Shown here: in pieces, positions 38,436 to 48,278 of the stretch
Position numbering within the stretch: position 1 is the first letter of the stretch
How the letters are laid out: every line of letters begins with the position of its first letter
NCBI RefSeq assembly: GCF_020424085.1
Contig: NZ_CP080203.1
Coordinates: 1,674,001 to 1,738,000 of the forward strand
Origin: Mycetocola spongiae
GTDB taxonomy: Bacteria; Actinomycetota; Actinomycetes; Actinomycetales; Microbacteriaceae
Length of the DNA stretch: 64,000 bases
Direction of reading: 5' to 3'
Made by a program: the position numbers and the translations under genes
The notes under the pieces: model-generated
What the model was told of the DNA's origin: nothing
The model's input: only the letters and a program-made list of their open reading frames with translations
The model's database searches: none

Positions 38436-40355
38436 TTAGGCGCGGCGGCGGCGAACCAGGCCCAGGGCGGCGGCCCCCACCCCGATGAGCGCGAGCGCGG
38501 CCAGCCCCCAGGGGGAGAATCCCTCCGCCCCCGTCTGGGCGAGCGGATCGGTGGGGCCCGGGGTCAGCCCCGGGGTACCGCCCGGATTCGGGGAGGCGGT
38601 TTCGCCGGGCGGAGTCGAGGGTTCCCCCGGCACGGTGATCAGGGCCGGCTCGGAGTTGATGGTGCCCAGGCAATTGCTAAATACCGCCCGATACTCGCGG
38701 GTTTCCTCGGGCGAGATAAGCAGCGTGGGGCCGTGGGCATCGGGCACGGTGGCCCAGGAGGCGCCGGGCGCGCGCTGTTCCCACGCGATGGTCGGGGCGT
38801 CATCACCCGTGGCCTCCGCGCTCAGCGTGATCTCCTGCCCGGGTTCCGTCGCGGTGGCCGAGGCGGGGTGGGTCAGGATTTGCGGGGCGCTCCCATAGGT
38901 GAACCCGGCGGGCTGAATGCTCTCCCGGATGAGCCCAAAATAGCTATAGGACACGGTCACATCCACGGGGCCACACGCATGCGCGGGCGTGGTGGCCGTC
39001 CAGCGGGGGCCCTCCTGGCTCGGCCCGGTGGCCGCCTCTCCCCCGAGATCCACCGCGATAATCCGCGTCTCGTCCCAGAGGACGCGCACCGGAAGCCGCG
39101 ACGTGGTGGTTTCCCCGTTTCCCAGCTCCCCGGATCCATTACGTCCCCAGGCATAGAGCGAACCATCCTCCGCAAGCGCAAGCGCAAGCACGTGATAATA
39201 ATTGGCGCTCAGCGAGGTCAATACCACGCCCTCGGGCACGGATACGGGCACCGGGGTCGAGGAGCCCCGCACGGATCCGTTCCCCAGCTGGCCATATACA
39301 TTGGTGCCCCAGCCGAAGACGGTTCCGGCGGCATCAAGGGCAATCACGTATTCGGAACCGGCTTGAATTACGGTCATTCCGGAGTCGGCCGGCGCGCTCA
39401 CCCGGGTGGGGACCTCCGCGCGGTTATTGGTGCCATTGCCCAGCTGGCCCGAGTTATTTTGACCCCAGGAATAGGTGATGCCATTGGCCCCCTGGGCGAT
39501 GGCAAACGCGTTGCCCGCATCGATCCGCGTAAACGTGGTGTCCTCAGGCAGGACCACCGCGACCGGAAGCGCGGAGTCCAGCAGGTTTCCGCTGCCCAGC
39601 TGCCCGTTTTGATTCTGGCCCCAGGAATAGGCGAGCCGATCCGAGCCCAGCGCGATGGTGAAGTTTCGGCCCGCCGTCACCGCGCTATACCGAATATCGC
39701 CGGGGGTCTGGGCCGCGACGGGAAGCGAGGATCCCTCGGTATTGCCCGTCCCGAGCTGGCCGTAGAGATTGGATCCCCAGGAATAGACGTTGCCATCGGA
39801 GCCCAGGGCCACCGAGTTCACCACGGTGGCATGCACGGACGTCAGGGTGATTCCCTCCGGGGCCCTCACCCGCTGCGGGGTGCGCACGGTTTCAGTGTTC
39901 CCCACGCCCAGCTGCCCGGCGCTATTATCCCCCCAGGCATAGAGATTGCCATCGGAGCCGGTGGCTATCGAGTGCATGGAACCGGTGGCCACGGAGGTGA
40001 TTATGACGCCCTCGGGGAAATTCACCCGCACGGGTTCCACGGAGTCCTCCGTGGAACCGTTTCCGAGCTGCCCATAGATATTTGAGCCCCAGGTATAGAG
40101 CTCACCATCGGCGGTGAGGGCCACGGAGGTGCCCAGGTTACCGCCGGTCTGCACCACCCGGTGCGAGGTGGGCAAAAGATCGCTGATCGCGGTGCCCCCG
40201 GCCGTGGGCCCGCTATCGGGAGCCACCGCGGCCAGCGCGGGCAGCGGCCCGGAAAACACGCCGAAGATGGCCGCCAGAATAATACTCCCCAGGGAGAGCA
40301 GCGGGCCGCGGCGGCCGCTCCCGCGCCGGGAGACTTCCCTCGTTGGATAAACCAT
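38436..40355 (-). CDS. RCC1-repeat protein anchored to the cell wall
   Basis: 639 residues. Signal peptide (about 15-42), then seven RCC1-type repeats of about 50 residues (about 75-420) with cores like YTWGSNIYGQLGNG, which should close into a seven-bladed propeller. Next come Ig-like segments (about 450-560) with two cysteines (HACGP, SNCLG), a Pro/Gly spacer, the sorting signal LAQTG, a hydrophobic helix and RRRRA. LAxTG suggests sortase E-type anchoring. RCC1 propellers usually bind proteins or nucleic acids; the surface ligand is unknown. The gene stands alone. Confidence 0.88.
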   Translation of the reverse strand: MVYPTREVSRRGSGRRGPLLSLGSIILAAIFGVFSGPLPALAAVAPDSGPTAGGTAISDLLPTSHRVVQTGGNLGTSVALTADGELYTWGSNIYGQLGNGSTEDSVEPVRVNFPEGVIITSVATGSMHSIATGSDGNLYAWGDNSAGQLGVGNTETVRTPQRVRAPEGITLTSVHATVVNSVALGSDGNVYSWGSNLYGQLGTGNTEGSSLPVAAQTPGDIRYSAVTAGRNFTIALGSDRLAYSWGQNQNGQLGSGNLLDSALPVAVVLPEDTTFTRIDAGNAFAIAQGANGITYSWGQNNSGQLGNGTNNRAEVPTRVSAPADSGMTVIQAGSEYVIALDAAGTVFGWGTNVYGQLGNGSVRGSSTPVPVSVPEGVVLTSLSANYYHVLALALAEDGSLYAWGRNGSGELGNGETTTSRLPVRVLWDETRIIAVDLGGEAATGPSQEGPRWTATTPAHACGPVDVTVSYSYFGLIRESIQPAGFTYGSAPQILTHPASATATEPGQEITLSAEATGDDAPTIAWEQRAPGASWATVPDAHGPTLLISPEETREYRAVFSNCLGTINSEPALITVPGEPSTPPGETASPNPGGTPGLTPGPTDPLAQTGAEGFSPWGLAALALIGVGAAALGLVRRRRA

Positions 40356-40425
40356 ACGGGGACTGTAACAGCTTTAAGCGCGGATCAGATAGCAAAATTT
40401 TTGATTATTTCGGGGCGGCGCCCCT

Positions 40426-40457
40426 CCCGGTCGCCCTCCCGCGGGAGGGCGACCGGG
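40426..40457 (-). terminator. Terminator of the cbs-metB unit
   Basis: CCCGGTCGCCCTCCC pairs perfectly with its complement around GC, just after the metB stop codon at 40464. Confidence 0.7.
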
Positions 40458-40463
40458 TGCGGG

Positions 40464-41633
40464 TTAGCGGGCCAGGCGCGCGTTCATCCGTTCGAGGCCG
40501 CGCTCCACATCGGCGAGCAGATCGGCCACGTCCTCCACTCCCACCGAGAGGCGCACCACGTTATCGGGCACGGCCAGCTCGGTGCCGGCCACCGAGGCGT
40601 GGGTCATCAGCGCGGGATAGTTCATGAGCGATTCCACGCCGCCAAGCGACTCGGCAAGCTGGAAAAGCTCGGTGCTCTCGGCAAAGGCAATCGCCGCCTC
40701 GGCCCCGCCGTGCAGCGCCACCGAGAGCATGCCGCCAAAGCCGCTCATCTGCGCCTTGGCCAGCTCATGTCCCGGGTGCGATTCCAGCCCCGGATAGTAC
40801 ACGCGCTCCACCTCGGGGCGGGTCTCCAGGAACTCAGCGATGGCCTGCGCGTTAATCGAGTGCTGACGCATGCGCAGCGGCAGCGTCTTAATGCCGCGCG
40901 AGGTGAGCCAGGCCTCAAGCGGCGCGGAGATCGCGCCCACGGCAAACTGCTGGAACTTCACGGCCTCGGCGAGCGCGTCATCGTTGAGGACAATCGCCCC
41001 GCCGATCACATCGGAGTGGCCGCCGATATATTTGGTCGTGGAATAGGCCACCACATCGGCGCCCAGCGCGAGCGGCTGCTGCAGAGCCGGGGTGGCAAAC
41101 GTATTATCCACCAGCACCAGCACGTTGCGCTCGTGGGCCACCGCGGCCAGTGCCGCAATATCGGTGATCGCCATGAGCGGGTTGGACGGGGTCTCGATCC
41201 AGAGGATCCTGGTATTCGGGGTGATCGCGGCGGCCACGGCCGCGGCATCGCCCAGGTCGACCACCGAGTGGGTGATGCCCCAGGGGGCGAAGATCTTGGA
41301 GATCAGGCGGTAGCTGCCGCCGTAGACGTCGTTTCCGATCACCACGTGATCGCCCGGGCGCAGCACGGCGCGCAGGAAGCCGTCCTCCGCCGCGAGGCCC
41401 GAGGAGAACGTGATGGCGTGCCTTGCGCCGTCCAGCGCGGCCATCTGGGTCTCCAGGGCTGTGCGCGTGGGGTTACCGGAACGGCCGTATTCATAACCGC
41501 CGCGGAGTTTCCCCATGCTCTCCTGCACAAAGGTGCTGGTGAGGTACAGGGGCGGGATCACGGCGCCGGTGGTGGGATCAAAATCCTGGCCGGCGTGGAT
41601 GGCGCGGGTGGCGAAGCCCTCGGAGTGGGTCAT
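40464..41633 (-). CDS. metB: Cystathionine gamma-synthase
   Basis: PLP enzyme of the trans-sulfuration family, 389 residues. The PLP lysine is in YSTTKYIGGHSDV, the substrate-binding region ESLGGVESLMNYPALMTH near the C-terminus. Homologues at this position are annotated cystathionine gamma-synthase or gamma-lyase; the two are hard to separate by eye. It lies 9 bp downstream of cbs in one operon, so the pair moves sulfur between homocysteine and cysteine. Confidence 0.92.
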   Translation of the reverse strand: MTHSEGFATRAIHAGQDFDPTTGAVIPPLYLTSTFVQESMGKLRGGYEYGRSGNPTRTALETQMAALDGARHAITFSSGLAAEDGFLRAVLRPGDHVVIGNDVYGGSYRLISKIFAPWGITHSVVDLGDAAAVAAAITPNTRILWIETPSNPLMAITDIAALAAVAHERNVLVLVDNTFATPALQQPLALGADVVAYSTTKYIGGHSDVIGGAIVLNDDALAEAVKFQQFAVGAISAPLEAWLTSRGIKTLPLRMRQHSINAQAIAEFLETRPEVERVYYPGLESHPGHELAKAQMSGFGGMLSVALHGGAEAAIAFAESTELFQLAESLGGVESLMNYPALMTHASVAGTELAVPDNVVRLSVGVEDVADLLADVERGLERMNARLAR

Positions 41634-41642
41634 GATGATGTC

Positions 41643-43004
41643 CTAACGGTCGTTGTTCAGGGCGCCGAGCAGCGCGGCGGGGGTCAGCAGGGAGACGGGC
41701 TTGCCGTCGGTGAGAATCAGCAGGGGCGATCCGGCGGCGAGTGCGTCCCGGGCCTCCTCCGGGGTGGCCCCCGAGCCGATCGTGCCCAGGCGCTCCCCGA
41801 TCCCGCGGCCCACCGCGGTCTCGGCGGTGACCTCGCCGCTCAGCAGCGCGGCCAGCAGGGCGCTCTCGCTCACGGCCCCCCAGACCTCGCCCAGCACGGG
41901 GGCGCCCGTGGAGGTGATCACGGGAAGCGCGGGCACGCGCAGCTCGCGCAGCCGGGCGATGGCCTGGGCCACGCTCTCCTCGGGGTGCACGCGGGGCAGG
42001 CTCGCGCCGTCTCCGGGCAGAATAGCGGCGAGGGTGGGGCCCGCGGCGGGCGCGGAATAGCCGTGGTTGTGCATCCAGCCCTCGTTAAAGACCTTATTCA
42101 GATAGCCGCGGCCGGAATCGGGAAGCAGGATCACCATGACATCCTCGGGGCCCAGATCGCGGGCCACGCGCAGGCCGGCCGCGACGGCCATTCCGCTGGA
42201 ACCGCCCACGAGCAGCCCCTCCTCGCGGGCGAGGCGGCGGGTCATCTCGAAGGATTCGGGATCGTCCACGGCCACCACATCGTGCACCATATCGGCGTGA
42301 TACGTGCCGGGCCACATGTCCTCACCCACGCCCTCCACCAGATAGGGGCGGCCGCTGCCACCCGAGTAGATCGAGCCGAGCGGATCGGCGGCGATGATGC
42401 GTACGGCGTCCCCGGAGACCTCGCGCAGATAGCGCGCGGTGCCGGAGATCGTGCCGCCGGTGCCCGCGCCGGCCACAAAATGGGTGACCCGGCCCTCGGT
42501 ATCGCGCCAGATTTCCGGGCCCGTGGAGCCGTAGTGGCTCAGGGGGCCGTTTTCGTTAAAGAACTGATTGGGCTTAAATGCGCCGGGGATCTCGGCGACG
42601 AGGCGATCGGAGACCGAATAATAGGACTCGGGGGAATCCGGGGAGACGGAGGTGGGGGTCACCACGACCTCGGCGCCATAGGCGCGCAGCACATCGCGCT
42701 TTTCCTCGCCCACCTTATCCGGGGTGACAAAAATGCAGCGATAGCCGCGCTGCTGGGCCACGAGGGCCAGGCCCACACCGGTATTGCCGCTTGTGGGCTC
42801 CACGATGGTGCCGCCCGGGGCGAGCTCCCCGGATTTTTCGGCCTCATCGATCATGCGCACCGCGATGCGGTCCTTCACCGAGCCGCCCGGGTTGAGGTAT
42901 TCCACCTTCACCAGCACGGTGGCCGAGATGCCCTCGGTCACGCGGTTGAGCTTCACCAGCGGGGTATTACCGATCAGATCAATGACCGACTCTGCGTACT
43001 TCAT
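41643..43004 (-). CDS. cbs: Cystathionine beta-synthase
   Basis: PLP enzyme joining serine and homocysteine, 453 residues. ATG 43004 has GGAGG 7 nt upstream. The PLP lysine lies in NPGGSVKDRIAVRM (about residue 43), the phosphate loop is TSGNTGVGLA, and GAGTGGTISGTARYL follows. Residues about 330-450 form two CBS domains, which in some relatives bind an adenosyl ligand. Forms an operon with metB. Confidence 0.93.
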   Translation of the reverse strand: MKYAESVIDLIGNTPLVKLNRVTEGISATVLVKVEYLNPGGSVKDRIAVRMIDEAEKSGELAPGGTIVEPTSGNTGVGLALVAQQRGYRCIFVTPDKVGEEKRDVLRAYGAEVVVTPTSVSPDSPESYYSVSDRLVAEIPGAFKPNQFFNENGPLSHYGSTGPEIWRDTEGRVTHFVAGAGTGGTISGTARYLREVSGDAVRIIAADPLGSIYSGGSGRPYLVEGVGEDMWPGTYHADMVHDVVAVDDPESFEMTRRLAREEGLLVGGSSGMAVAAGLRVARDLGPEDVMVILLPDSGRGYLNKVFNEGWMHNHGYSAPAAGPTLAAILPGDGASLPRVHPEESVAQAIARLRELRVPALPVITSTGAPVLGEVWGAVSESALLAALLSGEVTAETAVGRGIGERLGTIGSGATPEEARDALAAGSPLLILTDGKPVSLLTPAALLGALNNDR

Positions 43005-43225
43005 GTTGCGTTCCTCCGCTCGGGCCCGCACCGGCGCAGCCACACGTATGGGCGGTGGTGACCGCCCGGTTCAACTGTACTCGGCGACCGCGCCGTGTTA
43101 CGGAGGGGGTCGGGTGGCTGGGAAACCCCTGCACGGTCGTGAGTTGAAGCGACAACCTAATTCGGTTTGGTTATGCTTCCGACAGGACATCCGTTCGTTT
43201 CCCACACCCGAGAGGTCACTCACCC

Positions 43226-43882
43226 GTGTCTACGTCCCCGAATAAGCCCTCCATTAAGCAGCAGCGCGCGGCCTCGCGCGAGGCCAAGCTGGTGGAGTAT
43301 CGCCGCCAACAGGCCCGCGCCGCGCGCAACCGCAAGCTCGCAATCGGGGGCGGTGTGCTGGGTGGTGTTGCCGTCGTGGCGCTGATCGCTACCACCGTGA
43401 TCCTCACCCCGAAGCCCGTGACCTATGCCACCAACTCGGGTAAAACCGTGCAGGGTGTGGCCACCTTCACCAATGATGCCGCGCATACCACCGCCACCGT
43501 GAACTATGAGCAGACGCCGCCCGCCGGCGGACCGCATGACCCGGTCTGGCTGAACTGCGGCGTGTATACCGAGACCCAGCGCAGCGAAAACGCCGTCCAC
43601 GCCCAGGAGCACGGGGCCGTCTGGGTCACCTATGACCCCGCCCTGCCCGAGGCCGATATCGCCGCGATCCGCGCCAAGCTGCCCAGCACCTATGTGATCA
43701 TGTCGCCGTTCCCGGGCCTCGAAAACCCCGTGACACTGAGCGCCTGGAACGCCCAGCTGAGCCTGGATAAGATCGACGACCCGCGCTTCGAGGAGTTCTT
43801 CGAGGCCTATTGGAAGTCCAATGCCGTCCCCGAGCCCGGTTCGCCGTGCACGGGAGGTATCACCGGACCGGGAGCGGCATAA
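43226..43882 (+). CDS. DUF3105 membrane-anchored protein
   Basis: 218 residues, GTG start with GAGAGG upstream. A basic cytoplasmic N-terminus and one helix (about 38-58, GGGVLGGVAVVALIATTVIL) precede an extracytoplasmic DUF3105 domain with PPAGGPHDPVWLNCGVYTE and AVHAQEHGAVWVTYDP, containing conserved His and Cys. It overlaps the DUF305 gene, a frequent actinobacterial pairing of unknown role, possibly metal-related. Confidence 0.88.
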   Translation: MSTSPNKPSIKQQRAASREAKLVEYRRQQARAARNRKLAIGGGVLGGVAVVALIATTVILTPKPVTYATNSGKTVQGVATFTNDAAHTTATVNYEQTPPAGGPHDPVWLNCGVYTETQRSENAVHAQEHGAVWVTYDPALPEADIAAIRAKLPSTYVIMSPFPGLENPVTLSAWNAQLSLDKIDDPRFEEFFEAYWKSNAVPEPGSPCTGGITGPGAA

Positions 43883-44610
43883 TTTCCGAGCAGCCCGAGG
43901 TCCTGGATCCCGAACTGAGTGAGGCCGAGCAGGCCGCCGCCCGCCAGGGCCGCGGCCGCCGCGCGGTGCTGGCCTGGGCCGTGGGCGGCGGCGCCCTGGT
44001 CATCGCGCTGATCGTGGTGTTCTCCCTCGGTCGCCTCTCGACCCTGGGCGAGCCCACCCCCGGCAACGCCAGCGCCGAAGCGGGTTTTGCCCGGGATATG
44101 CAGGAGCATCACGATCAGGGGGTTGAGCTTGCGATGATCGTGCGCGACCTGACCACCGATCCCGCCGTGCGCACGCTCGCCTATGACATCGCCCGCACCC
44201 AGGGCGCCCAGTCCGGCATGATGAGCGGCTGGCTTGCGGTCTGGGGCCTGCCCCAGGCCGCCCCGGAACCGGCCATGACCTGGATGATGCGCCCCGATAA
44301 TAAGGGAATGGCCCATGACCACTCGGGCCGCGGCGCGGGTAATGCCGCCGTGACCCACCGGCCGGGGGACCCGATGCCCGGCCTGGCCACCCCCGCGCAG
44401 ATCGCCCACCTGGAGACCCTGACCGGGATCGAGGCCGAGCGCGAGTTCCTGGAGCTGATGATCGCGCATCACCGCGGGGCCGTGGAGATGGCCGATGCGC
44501 TGCTGGATCGCAGCACCAACGGCGTGGCCACGACCCTCTCGCGCGGAATCGTCTCCTCGCAGGAATCCGAGATCACGCTGATGACGGAGATGCTCGCGGC
44601 CCGCTCCTAG
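43846..44610 (+). CDS. DUF305 membrane-anchored protein
   Basis: A helix (about 42-62) followed by an extracytoplasmic four-helix DUF305 domain. The paired His motifs are visible: FARDMQEHHDQGVELAMI and LELMIAHHRGAVEMADA, which bind metal in characterised members. The start is uncertain: GTG 43846 gives 254 residues and overlaps DUF3105; the family-typical start may instead be near ISEQPEV just after the DUF3105 stop, where GGGAG is seen but only an ATT codon is available. Convergent with the ABC exporter, overlapping by 4 bp. Confidence 0.85.
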   Translation: MHGRYHRTGSGIISEQPEVLDPELSEAEQAAARQGRGRRAVLAWAVGGGALVIALIVVFSLGRLSTLGEPTPGNASAEAGFARDMQEHHDQGVELAMIVRDLTTDPAVRTLAYDIARTQGAQSGMMSGWLAVWGLPQAAPEPAMTWMMRPDNKGMAHDHSGRGAGNAAVTHRPGDPMPGLATPAQIAHLETLTGIEAEREFLELMIAHHRGAVEMADALLDRSTNGVATTLSRGIVSSQESEITLMTEMLAARS

Positions 44611-46478
44611 CCGAGCGGGCCCTGCACCTGCTCGGCAAAGAGCCGGGCATAAAGCCCGCCGCGCGCGAGCAGTTCCTCGTGGGTGCCGTGCTCAGCGATC
44701 CGCCCGGCCTCGACCACAAAGATCACGTCCGCCGCGACGATCGTGGACAGGCGGTGCGCGATGGCCACGGTGGTGCGCCCGGCCGAGGCCGATTCCAGCG
44801 CCTGCTGCACGATGCGCTCGGAGAGCGTATCCAGCGCGCTTGTGGCCTCGTCGAGGATCAGCACGGGCGGATCCTTAAGCAGCACCCGCGCGATCGCCAC
44901 GCGCTGCTTCTCGCCGCCCGAGAGCCGATAGCCGCGCTCGCCCACCACGGTGTCATAGCCCTCGGGGAAGCGGATGATCGTCTCGTGAATATTCGCGGCC
45001 TTGGCCGCGCGGATCAGCTCGTCCATGCCCGCGTCCGGCCGCGCATAGCGCAGGTTTTCGGCGATGGTCGCGTGGAAGAGATACGTCTCCTGGTTGACCA
45101 CACCGATCTCGCTCACGAGCGAGCGGTGCCGCAGGTCCTTCACATCGGTGCCGCCGAAGATCACGCTTCCGCCGGTGGCGTCATAAAAGCGCGGAATCAG
45201 ATAGGACACCGTGGTTTTTCCCGCGCCACTCGGGCCCACAAAGGCGGCAAATTGGCCGGGCTCAATCGTGAAGCTCACGGCGTCCAGCGTGGGGCGCTCC
45301 CGCTCGGTGGCATCGGGATAGCGGAAGGTGACCTCGCGGAACTCGATCCGGCCCGCGGGCCCGGGGCTCTGCGCCACGTCGATCGCCTCGGGGCGGTCGG
45401 AGATCGCGGGCCGAAGATCCAGGTATTCAAAGATCCGGGCAAAGAGGGCACCCGAGGTTTGCAGGTCCAGGCCCACCCGCATGATCGCGATCAGCGGGAA
45501 GAGTAGCCGGGACTGCACCGTGGTGAAGGCCACGATCACGCCCGCGGAAATATCCATATGACCGCCGGTCATCAGCCAGCCGGAGACCAGATAGACGATC
45601 GCGGGGATCGAGGAGAGGAAGATATTCACCATCGCGAAGAACCACTGGCCGCTCATCTGCTGGCGCACCTGGAGGCCCACCTGCACCCGGTTGGCCGCCC
45701 GATAGCGGTCGATCTCGGCCTCCTGGCGGCCGAAGCTCTTGGACAGCAGCACACCCGAGACGCTCAGGGTCTCCTGCGTGATGGCGGTCATATCGGAGAG
45801 CGATTCCTGGGTTTTGGTGGCGATCTTGGCGCGCACCTGCCCCACCCGGCGCTGCGCGATCACGAGGAACGGCATCAGCACGAGGGCCACAAACGTGAGC
45901 TGCACGTTCAGCAGCAGCATCGCCACAAGCGCGGCCAGCACGGTCACGGTATTACCGAGAACACTCGAGATGGTATTGGTCAGGACCGAGGAGACCCCGC
46001 CCACGTCGTTTTGCAGGCGCGACTGGATCACGCCGGTCTTGGTGCGGGTAAAAAAGCTCAGCTCCATGTCCTGCAACCGGCTAAATAGCCGCACCCGCAG
46101 CTCGCCCATCACGGTATTACCCACGGTCGCGGTGAGCCAGGTCTGCCAGACGCCCAGCGCGGTCGAGACGATAAAAATCGCGATCATGGTGGAGACGATG
46201 ATCGTCAGTGCGGGCAGATTGGGGCCGCCGGTCTTGGGGAACAGGCCCACATCAAAGGCCTGCGAGACCAGCAGGGGCGGGATCACCGAGAGGGCGGCGC
46301 CGATCAGCACCAGTGCCACGGTGACGATGATCTTCTTTTTATGCGGCCGGAACAGCCCCATGATTCGCCGAAACAGGTGCGGAATCTTCGGGGCCTCGGC
46401 GTTAATCGCCCGCTGGGCGGACTCGTCTCCGCCGCTGACCCGGCCTCCCCCGCGGCCTCCGCCGCCACGCATACTCAT
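44607..46478 (-). CDS. ABC exporter, fused membrane and ATPase domains
   Basis: 623 residues from ATG 46478. Gly/Arg-rich N-terminus, six membrane helices (about 45-330), then ATPase with GPSGAGKTTVSYL, LSGGEKQRVAIARVLL, VLILDEATSALD and IAHRLSTI. This is the homodimeric multidrug/lipid exporter type. It lies about 2 kb from the linaridin-like island but beyond the MarR/MFS pair, so a role in peptide export is only a possibility. Confidence 0.9.
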   Translation of the reverse strand: MSMRGGGGRGGGRVSGGDESAQRAINAEAPKIPHLFRRIMGLFRPHKKKIIVTVALVLIGAALSVIPPLLVSQAFDVGLFPKTGGPNLPALTIIVSTMIAIFIVSTALGVWQTWLTATVGNTVMGELRVRLFSRLQDMELSFFTRTKTGVIQSRLQNDVGGVSSVLTNTISSVLGNTVTVLAALVAMLLLNVQLTFVALVLMPFLVIAQRRVGQVRAKIATKTQESLSDMTAITQETLSVSGVLLSKSFGRQEAEIDRYRAANRVQVGLQVRQQMSGQWFFAMVNIFLSSIPAIVYLVSGWLMTGGHMDISAGVIVAFTTVQSRLLFPLIAIMRVGLDLQTSGALFARIFEYLDLRPAISDRPEAIDVAQSPGPAGRIEFREVTFRYPDATERERPTLDAVSFTIEPGQFAAFVGPSGAGKTTVSYLIPRFYDATGGSVIFGGTDVKDLRHRSLVSEIGVVNQETYLFHATIAENLRYARPDAGMDELIRAAKAANIHETIIRFPEGYDTVVGERGYRLSGGEKQRVAIARVLLKDPPVLILDEATSALDTLSERIVQQALESASAGRTTVAIAHRLSTIVAADVIFVVEAGRIAEHGTHEELLARGGLYARLFAEQVQGPLG

Positions 46479-46586
46479 GCCGTCAGCATACCCAGTACGA
46501 TGGGATGCGGGTATGGCGCCATGCATAATCCGGCGCGCAAAATCGGTCCGCGCCCGGGCCGCACCCGGGCGCAGACCGGCCGCGGC

Positions 46587-47807
46587 CTAGGACTCGCCGA
46601 GCCCAATCGCCTCGGCCACCTCGAGGGTGTCCTCATGGGCGATATCCACGCGGTCCAGGGCGCGCCGGCCCAGCACCACGATCAGCAGCGCCACGAGGGC
46701 CGAGCCCGCGGCCACAAAATACGGCGCACCGGGGCTGAGCAGCAGCGCGATCTCGGCGGCCGCGGGCGGGGCCGCCGCGCCGCCGAGGAATCGGATCGCG
46801 GAATACGAGGAGGAGGCCACGGCACGCGGCAGATCGGTGGCCTCCATGACACACTCCGTGAGCACGGTATTGGCGATGCCCAGGATCAGGCCGCCGATGA
46901 TGATCGTCACGATCAGCCCGGCGGTATTATCTACGAGCAGGCCGGCCGCGATCAGATCCGCGGCGAGCAGCGCGAGCACCAGCCAGAGCACGCGGGTGCG
47001 GCGCAGGTGTGCGGTCAGCAGCGGCGCACCAAGCACGCTCGTAAGAGCAAGGGCGAGACCCCAGCCAAAGAAGGTAAAGCCGAGCCCAAGCGTGGTCAGC
47101 CCGAGCGGGAACGGGCTATAGGCGAGCATCACAAAAAACGCGATGTTATAAAACAGTGCGGCCACGGCCAGCAGGGCCAGGGCGGGCTGCCCAAGCGCCC
47201 GGAACGGCGCGGAGAGCTTCACGGGTTGTGGCTTTTCGGTGGGGCGATCCAGCAAAACTACGATCGCGATGAAGCCCACGGCCATCAGCGCGGCGGTGCC
47301 AAAAAACGGTCCGCGCCAGCTGAGGGAGCCGAGCAGGCCACCCACCAGCGGGCCGATCGCGATGCCCACGCCGAGGGCCGCCTCATAGAGGATGATGGCC
47401 GAGCCGGTTCCGCCCGAGGCCGCGCCCACGATTGTGGCGAGGGCCGTGGAGATAAACAGGGCGTTGCCCAGGCCCCAGCCGGCGCGGAAGCCGATGATCT
47501 CGTTCACGCCGCCCGCGAGGGCCGCCGCGAGGGCAAAAATCACGATGATGACCAGGCCCACGAGCAGCGTGCGCTTGGCGCCGATCCGGCTGGAGATCCA
47601 GCTGGTGAAAAACATGGCCAGGCCGGTGATCAGCAGATAGCTGGTGAAGAGCATCTCGGTCTGGGTGGGGGTGGCGTCGAGGTCGGCGGCGATGACCGGC
47701 AGGATGGGGTCCACGAGGCCGATCCCCATAAACGCGATGACACAGGCGAAGGCCACGGCCCAGACCGATTTGGGCTGGCGCCAGATTCCGGCGCTGGACC
47801 CGCTCAT
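46587..47807 (-). CDS. MFS efflux transporter under MarR control
   Basis: 406 residues, 12 helices. VWAVAFACVIAFMGIGLVDPILPVI and the loop after helix 2 (TSWISSRIGAKRTLL) mark a drug-efflux MFS protein. Its start overlaps the MarR gene stop by 4 bp, so the two form one autoregulated unit, the standard MarR-pump arrangement. Confidence 0.9.
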   Translation of the reverse strand: MSGSSAGIWRQPKSVWAVAFACVIAFMGIGLVDPILPVIAADLDATPTQTEMLFTSYLLITGLAMFFTSWISSRIGAKRTLLVGLVIIVIFALAAALAGGVNEIIGFRAGWGLGNALFISTALATIVGAASGGTGSAIILYEAALGVGIAIGPLVGGLLGSLSWRGPFFGTAALMAVGFIAIVVLLDRPTEKPQPVKLSAPFRALGQPALALLAVAALFYNIAFFVMLAYSPFPLGLTTLGLGFTFFGWGLALALTSVLGAPLLTAHLRRTRVLWLVLALLAADLIAAGLLVDNTAGLIVTIIIGGLILGIANTVLTECVMEATDLPRAVASSSYSAIRFLGGAAAPPAAAEIALLLSPGAPYFVAAGSALVALLIVVLGRRALDRVDIAHEDTLEVAEAIGLGES

Positions 47808-48268
47808 GCGAGGTCCCCGCGCCCGGGGCCCACCCGGTCGGTCAGGACTGCGGCGGCGCGATCGAGGGCGTCGAGTTCGGCGGGGTCAAGATCGCTAAAG
47901 CGCGGCAGGAGCTGGTCCAGCAGCTGTTGCCGCCAGTTTTCCAGCGCGGCGAGCCCGGCGGGGGTGAGGTCCAGGAGCTGGGCGCGGGCATCACCGCTAT
48001 CGGCGATGCGGCGGATCCACTCCTCGGAATCCAGCCGGGTGATGATCTTGCTCATCGTGGGCTGGCTCACGCGGCCGTGCCGGGCGAGTTCGCCCACGCG
48101 CATCGGGCCGCTATGGGCGAGGGTTCCGAGCGTGCGCCAGACGGCGGGCGACTCCTGGTTTTGGGTGGCATGCGCGGCAAGACGGGTGAGGCGGTGTGCG
48201 GAGAACACCAGGTCGCCCAGGATGTCGTGAATACCACGCTGAGCGGTGGTGGATTCAGGATCAGACAT
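47804..48268 (-). CDS. MarR-family regulator
   Basis: 154 residues from ATG 48268 (MSDPEST). The winged helix has MRVGELARHGRVSQPTMSKIITRLDSEEWIRR and a wing DARAQLLDLTPAG. TATAAT at 48279-48274 places transcription start at or next to the ATG, so the mRNA is likely leaderless. A perfect dyad directly overlaps this promoter, pointing to autorepression together with the downstream MFS pump. Confidence 0.92.
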   Translation of the reverse strand: MSDPESTTAQRGIHDILGDLVFSAHRLTRLAAHATQNQESPAVWRTLGTLAHSGPMRVGELARHGRVSQPTMSKIITRLDSEEWIRRIADSGDARAQLLDLTPAGLAALENWRQQLLDQLLPRFSDLDPAELDALDRAAAVLTDRVGPGRGDLA

Positions 48269-48278
48269 ACCGCAATTA

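Noticed and set aside
40161-43061. Long plus-strand open frame (966 codons) opposite metB and cbs
   Set aside because: Antisense shadow of two clear PLP enzymes.
43005-43225. SAM riboswitch before cbs-metB
   Set aside because: No recognisable SAM-I or SAM-IV core sequence in the leader.
44607-46478. Fused ABC exporter as the island's dedicated transporter
   Set aside because: Separated by an unrelated MarR-MFS unit, opposite strand and host-like composition; kept only as a possibility.
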